A stretch of DNA of 64,000 nucleotides from Diphasiastrum complanatum (lineage: Eukaryota; Streptophyta; Lycopodiopsida; Lycopodiales; Lycopodiaceae), in the NCBI GenBank assembly GCA_029204225.1, contig CM055094.1, positions 30,435,427 through 30,499,426 on the forward strand, read 5' to 3'. The number at the start of each line of letters is the position of its first letter. Within the stretch, counting starts at the first letter, position 1. The position numbers and the translations under genes are program-made. Under the pieces are notes generated by a model. The model was not told the origin of the DNA and did no database searches. It saw only the letters and a program-made list of their open reading frames with translations. Below, in pieces: positions 26,961-39,453 of this stretch.

Positions 26961-27665
26961 ATGGCATCTCAGGGAGGATATCTTCTAGAAGCCAGTGAAA
27001 GACTAAACACTTCTAATTACTCAATTTGGAAGTTAAGAATGGAGTCTGTTTTGATTCTCCAAGATGTTATGGATATTGTGCTTGGTGTTGAGGAGGAGCC
27101 TCAAGCACAGGTTGAAATTCCTAAATATAAGAAGAGAGCTAGAATGGCTCTACATTTCATTAAGATGAATGTATCTAATGAAATTTTGAGAGAGATAGGG
27201 TCTTGCACTACTGCCAAAGAAGCTTGGGATGCACTAAAGACCATCTATGAGGCAAAGAATACTTCTAGAATACTCACTCTTAGGAATCAGATTTTCCAAA
27301 GTTTCCAAAGAAGTGAAGAGAGTGCATCTAACTATGTTCTGAGAGTCAAAGATCTACATAGAGAGCTTTCCTGTGTTGGTGTTACCATTAACCAAGTTGA
27401 GCTAGTCCAAGTCATACTGAATGGCTTGAGAGATGACTATGATAATCTTGTTCAGTCTTTTGCAATTAAGGAGGAGTTACCTAATCTAGAAAATCTCCAA
27501 GGGATTCTTATTTCTAAAGAATCTAGACAAAGCTATAAACTCTCCATGATGAACAAACTTGAACATGGTGGAAGTGACAAAGCCCTCTTTGTCAAAGGCA
27601 AGCAGAAAGGAAGGAGTAAGAACCAATTCTCTCAAGCATACAACAAAGACAAAGCCAAATATTGA
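26961..27665 (+). pseudogene. Nested copia gag
   Basis: The 234-codon frame starts MASQGGYLLEASERLNTSNY and continues SIWKLRMESVLILQDVM, with KEAWDALKTIYEAKNTSRIL typical of the UBN2 gag family. A TGA at 27663 interrupts it. The frame then reaches the zinc knuckle CFFCGKRG near 27735, where a one-base loss moves the remaining YTSNC into another frame and the His is Gln. This is the capsid protein of the element; it is probably not functional in this copy. Confidence 0.85.
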
Positions 27666-27733
27666 GATCAAGATGGTGAAGAGGATGAAACATCTCATTC
27701 CTCTAACTCAAAAACCAAGAAGAATAAAGTGAA

Positions 27734-30700
27734 GTGCTTCTTCTGTGGCAAAAGGGGCAGTATACCTCTAATTGCTTTAAGAATAAAAACCAACTCAAGC
27801 AAGCTAATATCTCCAAAGAGATTGAAGAAGATTCTGTTGCAAATGATGGAGAAGGATCACTTATGGTGTCCAGTTTTTCTTCATCACCTTTCAAGAAAGA
27901 TGGAGCTTGGTACATAGACAGTGGAGCCTCTTCACATATATGTTGTTCAAAGGAGTCATTTGACTCAATTTTACCTTTCAAAGGACTCAAGAGTTCTATT
28001 TACACAGCTAATGATCATGAGTGTCCAATAGAAGGAATTGGCAACATTCCATTGAAACTTGCTTCTTCAAAAGTTCTTGCACTTTCTAATGTTCTTTTCA
28101 TTCCAAAACTTACAAAGAACTTAATTAGTGTGGGAAAGTTGCTTGATAATGGTTTTAATGTAAAGTTCAACTCCAATACTTGTTTTATCAAAAGAAAAGA
28201 TGAGATCATTGTTGATGGAACTAGATGTGGTGGAATTTTTAACTTAAATTCTTATGAGAATGCAAACCTTTGTGAAGTTGTTTTGTTATCTAAGGAGGAG
28301 CTATGGCATAGAAGGGTGGGACATCCTAACTTTACATCTATGTCTTCTATGGTTAAGAAGGAGAAGGCTATTGGTCTTCCAAAATCTCTTTCTAAAGATT
28401 TCAAGCCTTGTGAGGCTTGTGCCATTGCAAAGTCACACAGAAAGCCATATCAGAAGTCTTTTATAAAGACTACTTATCCATTGGAACTCATACATTCAGA
28501 TGTACATTTTTCCTCTTCTAAAAGTATTGGTGGTGCAACATGTTTTGTCACCTTTATTGATGACTTTACGTCACCTTTATTGATGACTTTACTAGATACA
28601 CTTGGTTGTATCTACTTTCTTCAAAGGCTACGGTTTTTTATCACTTCCTTATCTTCAAAGCTTATGTAGAAAAACAATTTTCTTGCAAAGTTAAAGCTTT
28701 AAGATGCGATGGAGGAGGTGAATATATCTCCAACAAGTTTCATAATTATTGTGAAGGTGAAGGAATAAAGAGAGAATTTTCTTGTGCCTATTCTCCATCC
28801 CAAAACGGAGTAGCTGAGAGGAAAAACAGATCTTTATGTGAATGTGCTAAAGCAATTTGAGTAGCAGCTTCTTTTCCTATTGAATATTGGGGTGAAGCTA
28901 TAAATTGTGCAAACTATTTGTGCAATAGATTACCTCACAATGCTCTTGCTGGAAAAACACCTTTTGAAGTCTTGTTTCAGAAAAAACCTAAGGTAGATCA
29001 CCTTAAAGTTTTTGGTCATACTTGCTTTGTTAATATGCCCTTGGAAACAAGGAAAAGAGATGATCCTAATTCTGTTAAAGGGATCATGGTTGGATATGCA
29101 TCCAACAATAAAGCTTACAGGATCTATGTTCCCTCTACCTCAACTACAATTGAGAGTAGAGATGTGATATTCCATGAAGATCAAAAATACATTCTTGAGA
29201 AGGCCGAGTTCAAAGATTCTCACAAAGAAACTCCAATCATCACCCTTGAAGATCATCATGGAGAGATGGGGCCGAGATTTGAGGAGGAGTCACCTCGAAT
29301 TTTTTCACCAAGGAAATCTCCGAGAGAAAGATCCGAGCCTAGAAGGCTTACCTGTGAAGATAGAGGAAAGCAAGTGGAAATCAACTCCACTAATTGTGCC
29401 TATTTTATTTCTCATGAGGAGCAAAAGGATGTATATGATGCTATCAACTCAAAAGAATGGTACCTTGCCATGAAGGAAGAATATGATGTTTTGATGGCCA
29501 ATAATACATGGGAGCTTGTGGATCTTCCATCCAACAAGCATACCATTGGTTGCAAATGGGTTTTTCGAGTCAAGTATAATCAAGATGGCACAATCAACAA
29601 GTACAAGACTAGGCTTTGTGCTAAAGGCTTTGCTCAAGTATATGGACTTGATTATGAGGAGACCTTTGCCCCAGTTGCAAAGATGGTGTCAATTAAAATC
29701 ATAATTTTTCTTGCTTGTTTTTTCAATTGGAAAATTCTTCAACTAGATGTTTCTAATGCATATCTAAATGGCTATCTAGAAGAAGAGATCTATATGGATC
29801 AACCTATTGGGTTCATCCATGATGAGGGAAAAGTTTGCTTGCTCTTCAAAAGTTTATATGGATTAAAGCAAGCCCCAAGGTCATGGTATTCTCGACTTAA
29901 CACCTTTCTTGAGTCACTAGGATTTAATATTAGTAACTATGATCCTTATATGTCAAGTTTTTTAATAAAGATATTGTCATACTTCTTATTTATGTTGATG
30001 ATATCATTCTGACAGGAAGTTGTATCAAGTCAGTTGAGGAAACCAAGATTGCACTTGGAAAAGAGTTCAAGATGCAAGATCTTGGAAAAATTCACTATAT
30101 TCTAGGATTGGAGATTGACTTTCTTAAAGATAAAGCTTTTATATGTCAATCTAAGTATGCTCTTTCATTGTTAAAAAAGTTCAATATGTTGAATTGAATT
30201 GTAAGGGTATAGAAACACCTATGGAACAAAATGTAAAGGACTCTAACAAAGGTGATGAAAGATCCTTTGGGGACATCACACTTTTTAGAAGTCTTATAGG
30301 CTCCTTAATTTGGCTCACAATAACTAGACCTGACATATTATATATCTTCAACTTTTGATTTTGGTTTATTGTATAAAAGTGAGGATCTTTCTATTATTGG
30401 TTATTCTGACTCGGATTTGGCAAGTGATAGAGCAGATCAAAAATCTACAAGTGCTTATGTCATATATCTTGGAGGAAACTTGATATCTTGGCCTTCCAAA
30501 AAGCAAGATACTGTATCACTCTCATCATGTGAAGCTGAGTACAAGGCGCTCATTACAACAACAAAGGAAGTGCTTTGGATCAAGAGGTTACTAGTGGAGC
30601 TAAAGATAATTATGGAAGAAATATACCTATGATCATGTGTAACAACATTTCAGCTCAAGCCCTTGCCAACAACCCAATATTCCATGTAAGGAGCAAGCAT

Positions 30701-30880
30701 ATCGAAGTTGCACATCACTTCGTGAGAGAGAAGCTCATTGGAGGTGAAATCAAATTGGAGCACATTGATACATCATCTTGCATTGCAGATATGCTCACCA
30801 AACCTTTGAGCAAAAGTTCCTTCAACAAGCATAGAGCCAACCTTGGAGTTATACCAAGATCCATGTTCAAATCAATATAG
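27734..30880 (+). pseudogene. Nested copia pol (protease, integrase, RT, RNase H), multiply broken
   Basis: Protease: AWYIDSGASSHICC near 27905 with the catalytic DSGA intact. Pre-integrase: ELWHRRVGHPNFTSM. Integrase: LELIHSDV, TFIDDFT, then a 23-bp tandem duplication (28547-28592) shifts the frame. It continues with RCDGGGEYIS and YSPSQNGVAERKNRS. A TGA lies at 28858. RT: CKWVFRVKYNQDGTI and DVSNAYLNGYLEEEI, then a frame change near 29958 before IYVDDIILTG. About 70-80 bp seem to be missing near 30345 before DFGLLYKSEDLSIIGYSDSD. RNase H: SLSSCEAEYKALI, a frameshift near 30605, then HVRSKHIEVAHHFVREKL and CIADMLTKPLS. It cannot make a full polyprotein. Confidence 0.9.
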
Positions 30881-30885
30881 ATCAT

Positions 30886-30897
30886 TTTTAGGAGGAG
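30886..30897 (+). other. Polypurine tract of the nested copia
   Basis: TTTTTAGGAGGAG sits immediately before the 3' LTR and would prime plus-strand synthesis. Confidence 0.75.
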
Positions 30898-31699
30898 TAT
30901 TAAAATTAAAAACAATCCATATTGATTTCTTGGCTTGCTACAAATGTTGTATCATGCAAGTATGTAGCTCATTAATGCAAAATGCCAAGTTTGGCCTACA
31001 TAGAACTTGAGCTACATGGTTATGTATTATCTAGTTTGATAAATACAACTTGCATATAGTTTGTAGACATAGAATTAGCATGATTATGCTTGTAGAAACT
31101 CGTGGCAACTCACATGCATTAATTGTAAGTGATCCATAGTGACATGCAAGGCATGCACAAAGTTTAATGGACACATGCATGATGATTTGGACATTTCTAG
31201 TTAGAACTAGTACACTTGTAAAAAGTTGGTAGAATTTCATGCATGACAAGTGACAAATGTCACATAGACTCTAGATGTCACTTTAGATGTCATTTTGGAA
31301 TGGATAGATATGGTTCTACCTCGAGCTACCTCAATCTCCATAAATATGTGTAGTTCTCCACACAATCAATGATGAAGAACCAAAGTTTTGTAGCTATCTC
31401 ATATCATTTTGGATCTAAACAAATATTGCTTGTTATCTCTCTAGCTCTCTCTCTCTCTCTAACTCGTGTTGAGGCTAATGCTCATACATTGAAATCTTGT
31501 ATTTTTATTCGTTCTTTGATCATTGCTATTATATTCTGTTGATTAGCATGCTAGAATGTGGATTAGCCAGTTCTTTTGAACTAGATTTTGTTGATCAATC
31601 TAGAATCAGGTTATAGTGCCAATCACAAAGCTTAATTAAGATCAGTCACTCTTGTGGACATTCCCCACACGTGTGAATTCTGGAAATTTTGTCAAAAAT

Positions 31700-34641
31700 T
31701 TATTGTGTGCATTAACACTGAGTGCTTTTGTGAAGATGTCTGCAACCATGTCCTGCATTCTATAGTACGTTAAGCTCACCTCTCTGTCGAGAACCTTGCC
31801 CCTGATGTAGTGATATCTGATCTCAATGTGCTTACTCCTAGAATGAAATCTAGGGTTGGCCGATAAGACAATAGCACTTTGGTTATCACAAAACAAAATT
31901 GTAGGGTTGTACTGATACAGATTGATGTCTGACAACAAATTTCTCAACCAAAACGCTTTCTTAATAGATTGAGAAGCAACAATGTATTTTGCTTCAGTAG
32001 AAGAAAGTGTAATAGAGGTTTGCTTACGACTGTTCCACAAAATAGGACTACCATTGAAGAAGAATGTAAATCTAGATGTGGACTTACAATTGTCTGCATC
32101 TCCTCCGCAGCTTGCATCAGAATAACCACTGAGCTGATGAAGATTGTCGTTGCTGACATCTCCATAGCAGATGCACTGGTCCATGGTAGCTCGAATATAC
32201 CTCATGACTCGAATAAGAGCCTTTCAATGGGTAATGCCAAGATTAGCCATGTATTGGCTGAGTGAGCTAACAACAAAAGAGATATATGGTCTTGTACAGA
32301 CCATTGTGTACATGAGAGATCCTAGTATTGATCGATACAGATACTCTCTCATTTGCTCCTCTTCCTGCTTGGTCTGGGGACATTGGTCCTTTGACAAATA
32401 CAGGCCTGGATCCATTGGTGAGTGAGCTAATTTACAATTCATCAAATTGTATCTGTTAAGAACATTATGAAGATACCTTTGTTGAGTGATGTAAATCAAT
32501 TGATTTGCTCCGTCTCTGTGGATTTGAATTCTCAGACAGAAGTGAGCTTCGTCCAGATCAGTCATGTCGAATTCTGAGAACAACATATGTTTCGAATCCT
32601 TAACCATATTGGTATCGTTGTTGAAGAGCAACGTATCATCCACGTACAAGGTGATGATAATGAAGAATTGCTGCACTGACTTTGAATAAACGTTGCAATC
32701 AGCAGTGCTTGGTTTAAATCCTTGTTCAATGAGGAATGTGTTGATCCTTTGAAACCAAGCCCTAGCAGACTGTTTCAAGCCGTACAGTGCTTTGTGGAGT
32801 TTACAGACATGATTCTTTATGCCTTCCATCCTTCGGGCTGGATCATGTAGATATCTTCTTGTATAACTCCATTTAGATAGGCTGTTTGTACATCAAGTTG
32901 ATGTACTTCGAGGTCGACAGCTGCAGCATAAGACAAGAGCATTTGGATCAATGAATGTTTGACGACTGGACTAAAAGTCTCACTGTAGTTGACATTCGGG
33001 ATCTAGGTGAATCCTCGTGCTACCAGTCTAGCCTTCCTATGATCAATTGCTCCATTGGCATTATATTTGATCTTAAAGATCCATTTGCAATCAATGATAT
33101 TGCAGCTTCGACTAATGACCATGTCTGATTCTTGATCAGAGAGGAATACTCTCTATCCATGGCTTCTCCCCAGAGATCAGAGTCTGGTTGGCTAAGTGCC
33201 TCTTCAACTGTCGTCGGTTCCTGCATTAAGAGACAAGCAGACTCAAGAGTATACCTTGTGGGCTGCGTGCGCACTCGGCTTGATCTTCTAGGAGGATTCA
33301 ATTGATGAACCGCTCTTGTGACTTGGTGCTGGGTAGCAGCAACATCTTCGTCTGATTCGCTGTCTCGAAGTGGGTCGACAATACATACGCCTGGGCCAGA
33401 AGCTCGGACTGTCATGTCAACGACAAGTGATGAAGGTTCTTCTTGAGAAATATCCTTGCCTTTGAGGTCGACGAACTGATCCTCGATAAAGACTGTATCC
33501 TGGCTATACAAGATTTGCTAGGTATCAGGATCCTACAACTTGTAAGTGTTATTAGACGAAGTATATCCGATCAGAATGGTCTTGAGACCTTGGAAATCCA
33601 ATTTATTCCTTGTGTTCTTTGGGATCTGCACGTAGGCAATGCACCCAAACACTCTTAGGTTCTTCAAAGAAGGCTTAGAGCCTGTCCACACCTTGTGGGG
33701 TGTCTTGTCTGAGAGGGCCTTGGTCGAACATCTGTTCTGGACGTAAGCTGTAGTGGAGACAGCTTCAGCCCATAATCTCTTGGGCAACGATGCATGCGAT
33801 AGCATACATTTAGCAAATTCGACCAGAGTATGGTTCTTCCTCTCAGCTAAGCCATTAGACTGAGGATTGTAAGGAGTGATGAATTGCTGTTCAATGCCTT
33901 GTCGTTGGCAGTACTCCTTAAACTCGACAGAGATATATTCTCCATCGTTGTCTGACCTTAGGGCCTTGATCATCCTTCTAGTCTCCTTTTCTGCATGCTC
34001 CTTGAAGATTCTGAAGCAGTTGAAGGCTTTTGATTTATTCTTTATGAAGTACACCATAGTCCTTCTGGAGAATTCGTCAATAAAGGTTATGAAATACTTG
34101 GCGTCCTTCAGCGAAGGATTTTTCATCGGGCCACAAATATCTGAATGTACAACATCTAACAATCCTCTAGAAACATGTTGATGGCTTGACTTAAATGGTT
34201 TCCTAGTCTGTTTACCAACTAGACAGTCTTGACAGATAGGTAACTCGAGCTTTTCGCGAGGATAGTCAAGATCAAGAGAAATAGATTGTCTAGACATTTG
34301 TTGTACAGCAGCATGATTTAAATGACCAAGTCTATAATGCCAAAGTAAACCTTTATTTGAATGAAATGCTGAGGTGAGCGTTGGTGATGACAATGCAAAA
34401 AAGGCGTCACTCTTACGAGTAGCCTTAGGATTAGATTTACAAGGTGTATTTTCTTTTAGGGCACCTTTGGCATTCTGTAAGATAGTGTCCCCTTTTTGCT
34501 TGTCACCATAACGTGTGTAAAAACACAGTGTCGCGATTCTTTCGTCTTTTCTTCGTCTGTGCAAATTTGCGTGTAAATATGCAAACTGCGCGACAACGTT
34601 AGTAAATATGTAGCATGAATGTAGAGGGAATAAATCCAACA
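31700..34641 (-). pseudogene. Older copia element (IN, RT, RNase H) split by the nested insertion
   Basis: Minus strand, right to left: an LTR-like block 34641-34371; pre-integrase LLWHYRLGHLNHAAV; integrase DVVHSDICGPMKNPSL, TFIDEFSRRTMVYFIKNKSK, LRSDNDGEYIS and YNPQSNGLAERKNHTL. RT follows with LYVDDTLLFNND, and RNase H with SGYSDASCGGDADNCKS, SSTEAKYIVASQ, HSRSKHIEIRYHYIRGK and MVADIFTKALS. The frame breaks near 33530, 32850 and 32210. Its 3' LTR is at 24599-25360 beyond the nested element. Gag and protease are missing: the 5' LTR block joins pre-integrase directly. Confidence 0.85.
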
Positions 34642-34689
34642 TAGTTGACTCACTCCATCGCGACCTCTTATTTCATACCTCTTATCTCA

Positions 34690-34790
34690 TTCCTTTGGTC
34701 AACTTCTCTCTCTCTACCCGTTCGATCGAGTTCGCTCTCTCTCTACCGATGCTCTCTCTCTACTACCGCTCTCTCTCCTTCGGTCGAGTT

Positions 34791-34880
<90 letters not shown>

Positions 34881-35070
34881 CCGTTCGGTCGAGTTCGCTC
34901 TCTCTCTACCGACGCTCTCTCTCCTTTGATCGAGTTTACTCTCTCTCTACCCGTTCGGTTGAGATTACTCTCTCTCTACCACCCCTCTCTCTCCTTCGGT
35001 TAAGATCTCTCTCTCTACACCTTCTCTCTCTTTCGGTCGAGATCACTCTCTCTCTAAACCCCTCTCTCCC
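34690..35070. repeat. CT-rich satellite-like region with (CT)n core
   Basis: A pure (CT)n run at 34791-34878 is flanked by repeated phrases CTACCCGTTCGGTCGAG and CTCTCTCTACC. These form an irregular 30-50 bp repeat on both sides. Long frames across it are dipeptide artefacts. Confidence 0.9.
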
Positions 35071-35625
35071 TCTGCTTGCGTCGCCCAACAAGCCTCTTGC
35101 GCCATCCCATTCAGGAATATTCTTTATTCCCAAAATATTCTTTCCCCTATCACCTCTCCTCCGTGCCCAAAAGAAAAACATTTTGTCGTAAATTGTAAAT
35201 TTCTTATGGTTCTCATGATCTTCCACGAGCACTGAAATGTTTCAAGGTCTTCAAAGTGTTATCGATTCCAATTTGTAAATTTTTTGTAAAGACCCCTATT
35301 CTAAGTTTCAATTAATTCATTTCTTTCTAGATGTTGAAAAAAATCCATAACTTCCTTGTTTGAGCTCAGATTCCAGTGTTGTAAAAACGAACTCTGAGTT
35401 CAAAATTCGACATTGTAAAAAGCAACATTGCTCATAGCGACAAATTGAACACAACTGCTACATTTTAATTTTTCACACTTTTTATTCACAGCCACTTTAT
35501 TCTTTGAGGACTCAGAATTTTTAAGTGGGCGGAGAAGAGCAATTTTTTCCAACTTGTAAAATACCATTCTGAATAAATTTCAGACTGTGAATTCATAGTC
35601 CACAAGTGTTCACTAGTCATTAATG
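35071..35625. other. No recognisable coding feature; possible gypsy leader
   Basis: AT-rich sequence immediately upstream of the gypsy gag start at 35625. No LTR boundary could be fixed. Confidence 0.4.
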
Positions 35626-36960
35626 ATGGACCGTTATAGTCAAAACATTCAATTTCCATCTATTGATGAGATACAATCTAAAATTGTACGTTATAGCCTT
35701 GTATTTGACGGACAACCAAGTTCAATCAGCATTGATAATTGGTTGACTGAATAAGAAGCTTATTTTTGTCATCGCCATTATTTTGAAGAAGATAAAATCT
35801 ATTTCACTTCATTGTGCTTTCAAGGACAAGTTCGAGCATGGTGGGATACTCAAGCACATTTGAGCACAAAGCTTTGGAGTCAATTCAAAATTGCTTTCAT
35901 TGATAGTATACCAGGTTTTATGAGAAATCATTTGAATCTTTCAAACAAACTGGTTCTGTACGACAATTCAATCAGCAATTTTTGGCATTGGTTTAGCAGA
36001 CAAAATTTGAGTATAGAAAATGTTTGAACTACTATGTGGGTCTCCTTCGAACGCCTCTGGAGCACTTATCTACAAACCATATCACCGCTCAACGGAAACC
36101 TTATTATTACAACTAACGACTATCTGAATACGTTAGTCCTACCTTTGATGGAAGCATCCACTCCATTAATGTAGACAATTGGCTAGAGGATTTGGATTAT
36201 AACTTCTACTATAGTGGAGGTATTGGTGATAGTGATATAGTTTTTTTTTGCTTCATCAGGTTTCCAAGGGTGTGTTTAGTCATGGTGGAACATCATTCAC
36301 AACTTTCTTCCTGAGAACTAGTTAACTTTCAAAAGAGTTTGTAGACAGATCTTCAATCGATCTGACTTCATCCAATGGTGTTCTTGGAGCCAGATAACTA
36401 TAGTGGCTAAGTACAATCGAGAATTCCAACAGATGGTCCCAATATTTGATTATGGAGAAGTATATCTTGTATAATGCTATATATACGGCTTACAACCTCA
36501 ATATCGGAGCATTGTGGAAAACTATCTACAAACTACTTCTCTTCAGCTTGGGTTTCGATTAAGGGAAACTATGGAATATGCTTTAAAGTACGAGCAACAA
36601 GAACAAAGACTTAAACTGGAAGCTGAAAGGAAAGAAGAACAATCCAAGTGGTTTGAGAAAATGAAGATGCGGATTCAAAAAGTGAGTGTATATACTAAAG
36701 CATCAATGGATCGACAACCAAAACATGTACAGAAAAGTGAAGAACTTTTTGAAGATGAAAATGAGCAAAGTGATAATGACGAAGCAGATGAGCGAAACGA
36801 TGACAATGAGTCAGATGAGCAAGCGACAACAAAAGTCAAGTCCCAGATCCAAATACAACTACTGGCAACAAAAGTCCAATTCAAGATTCAAATCAAGTTG
36901 CAACAACAGATGGTGAAAATCAGAATTCAGATGAAAGTCAAGATTCGGATCGGGATGTGA
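35625..36960 (+). pseudogene. Ty3/gypsy gag with two successive gag-like units
   Basis: Unit 1 (35625-36027): ATG, VRYSLVFDGQPSSISIDNWL, a TAA, then FQGQVRAWWDTQAHLSTKLW and SQFKIAFIDSIPGF. AWW followed by W--F---F is the Retrotrans_gag pattern. Unit 2 (about 36125-36960) restarts with SPTFDGSIHSINVDNWLEDL and, after frame breaks, SWWNIIHNFLPEN, YNREFQQMVPIF and YIYGLQPQYRSIVENYLQ. It ends in a long acidic/basic helix-rich tail (MEYALKYEQQEQRLKLEAER). Neither unit is intact. Confidence 0.65.
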
Positions 36961-38167
36961 AGATAATTGAACATCCTTTCAAGTCTCACTTCAACCATCA
37001 AAGTCCGAAACTTTGACCTACATCTTAATCTAGTCAATGAACAAGCAACTATGGATCGTCAGATTGGAAATATTGCTATGCTCGAAGAAAGTTGATCAAG
37101 GCATTCACCAAAATTTCAGAACGAGGACTATATGGCACCGATATTCCATGGCTTGGAATTGAGTGGATATATAAAGGATCCAAACTGCGAACCAATTCAT
37201 TTCGATTTGGAAGCTATCAAAAATATTTTTATTTTTGACAATGATCTAATGGAGTATGAGGTATTCAGCATGGATACTAGTAGAAATGAAGAGATTTCAT
37301 TAATCCATGGAAGTCCTACTTGTATCAATACTTTGAATTATTGTTCAATGCCTCATGGATCCATTAGTCAAGAGCTTCAAGTTGGAGAAACCTATTCACA
37401 TCCAATTTTTATGCAAATTGAAGCTAGTTTCCATTCTTGTTAACATTAATAGATATGATTTGGCTTAAGATCGGGTAGGATCTTATTGAGAGGTCAAGTT
37501 TTGAGCTTTATCAAGTCCCTAGGTAGTGGGATATCTAGTCTTTTATTCAGTTCTATTTTGCATCTATTCAGGAAGAAGCAAACTCAAAGTCCAGCAAATC
37601 TTGGTCAAGAGGAAGAGGAGAGCTCTCATGAAGATTTCGTCATGATGCCAAGTTTCTCATCTTCAAGCATAAGAGTTGAAGACCCAATGGTGGATAGGTA
37701 GTGGGGCTACCTCCCACATGACAAGTAAGAGAGAGTATTTTAGTCCATTTTTGAGGTTGATCAGGTCAAACATTTACAACCAGCTATGAATGAGGTATTA
37801 ATCAGATTTGAAGATATATATTTTGGTCAACAATATGCCATAGATATACTTCATATACGACAAAGTGTCAATATTCATGCCAAGTACTTCATATGGAGCA
37901 TTTATATATGAACAACAATTCATGACTACCATTGTCTATGACAGATTTGTAATTTTCTTCGTCAAATTAGTCAAACAACATGGATTGGCAATTATGACAG
38001 AAGAGCCGGATGCAAGACAAAACCAAGAATCCAAGGGAATTGGATAAGCATCCGAAATAGTATGATGTCGAGGAAGCAGACAAAAGAGAATATTGCGGTG
38101 ACACACTCTGTCCATTCCATATAGATTGATTACCAACAAGCAATATGGTGCTTCATCAACCTCTTCT
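36961..38167 (+). other. Unassigned frames downstream of gypsy gag
   Basis: A 103-codon frame (37132-37443) begins MAPIFHGLELSGYIKDPNCE. A 71-codon frame (37486-37701) has no motif that I know. They may be decayed gypsy sequence (between gag and pol), but no protease or RT motif appears. Confidence 0.3.
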
Positions 38168-39453
38168 TCAACTATCAATTTTTCCTCCATGGGAACAAGG
38201 ATTACAATCTGAAGCTACATATGGATTAAAAGATGAATGATATATACAAATCTCATTATTTTGAAAGTGTTTCAAACAATGAGATAGCGACACATCTTTT
38301 CTCCCGGCTGATACATCATGGACGCCTCCATGTCTCATACCAAAGGCATCTATTTCAATAGCATCCTGTGAACGAGAAAAGAAAATAAATTTAGAATTAT
38401 ACATAACACTACAAACTCAATAAGAAAACTAAATAATATCAATACAATACAATATCTACGTACCAGATCATAATCATCGTAATCAACGACGTTTGTTCTG
38501 CTAATGTCATGTCCTCCAATGGCCTCTACATTTTTGGAGGGGATATATCTAGGCCTTGGGGGATATTTCTTTTGGAATTCCAAATATTCCTCCTCTATAG
38601 GAAAAGTTTTTTCATAGGCTTTAGACTTTTCAATAATGGACCTTAAGGCCTCATTGCCAGATTTCCAATTGCCATCTTTATCATAATCTATCTCACTTTC
38701 AAGGTCATCATATGAATAATCAACAATGTCAAAAAATTCAGATAAATTTTGAGCAAAAATTGAGAGGATTTCATCCTCTCTCAAATTCAAAAAATCTTCT
38801 TTATCATTAAATGAAATATAACTTTCATTATTTATAAAATATAAGGGAACATCGAGTAGAGTTAATTGATTAACTGGAGTTGCAGATGGAAGAGCATCAA
38901 AGAGGATTATAGAACGAGAGAGAGTTTTTTGATAATCTGAAGCCATAGATGCTTCAGCTTCGACCCCTATATCAGTATCTGCATCATCTACATCAACTGG
39001 AGCAGGTGCAGATGCTTCGATCAATGGAACAGTTGAAGATTCAACAGACTCATCATCTGGAATTTCAACAAATATGTAAAAGACAAATGCCACTCCTTTG
39101 ATAAGAAGGTGACATATTCTTTTGTGGATATCACAATATATATTTCTTTTGGAATGTTCATGTAGGTTAGAGTACTTTTTATTGTGTTTATGCTTAGAGG
39201 ATGGTTGGGAATGCACAAGGTCTTGAAAATGAACGAAACAAAAACTATCTATTTCTTGAACAAGAGTACTAATAATCTGAGAAAAATGATCAAGAAGAGA
39301 AATTATATTATAACGATTTTCATAAACTAGCTTATCGATATCGAAGGGAGCAAAAAAAATACTAGCAAAATACTCTAATTTCTCAGATGGAATGTCATTG
39401 GCATTAAAAAAATCCAAAAGTTTGTTATCTAAGGACATGGATGAACTAGTCAT
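38168..39453 (-). CDS. Unrecognised intact two-exon gene, 395 aa, acidic
   Basis: Minus-strand exons 39453-38464 (330 codons) and 38365-38168 (65 codons plus TGA) join in phase 0 across a 98-nt intron with donor CTG|GTACGT and acceptor TTCACAG|GAT. I do not recognise the family. Visible features: an N-terminal helical part (MTSSSMSLDNKLLDFFNAND), a basic patch (SSKHKHNKKYSN), an acidic centre (PVDVDDADTDIGVEAEA), a second acidic stretch (YDDLESEIDYDKD), a PPRPRYIP segment and a His/Cys-bearing C-terminus. No signal peptide is evident. The ATG at 39453 lies 9 nt past a CGCGTTGAACCGATATC motif, the arm of the first inverted-repeat pair. An H3-like pseudogene starts divergently 1.84 kb away behind the same motif. 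Unlike its neighbours, it has no stop or frameshift. Confidence 0.65.

Larger units (their letters stand above)
25415..31699 (+). mobile_element. Nested full-length Ty1/copia element with AAAAT target duplication
   Basis: The 5' LTR is 25420-26191 (772 bp, TG...CA). The 3' LTR is 30898-31694 (797 bp, first bases TA). A target duplication AAAAT lies at 25415-25419 and 31695-31699. The order LTR, primer site, gag, protease, integrase, RT, RNase H, polypurine tract, LTR is complete, about 6.3 kb. LTRs differ by several substitutions and indels (for example an extra CCAAGTTT-type block and a 12-bp duplication in the 3' copy), so insertion is not very recent. It interrupts a minus-strand copia element. 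Confidence 0.9.
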
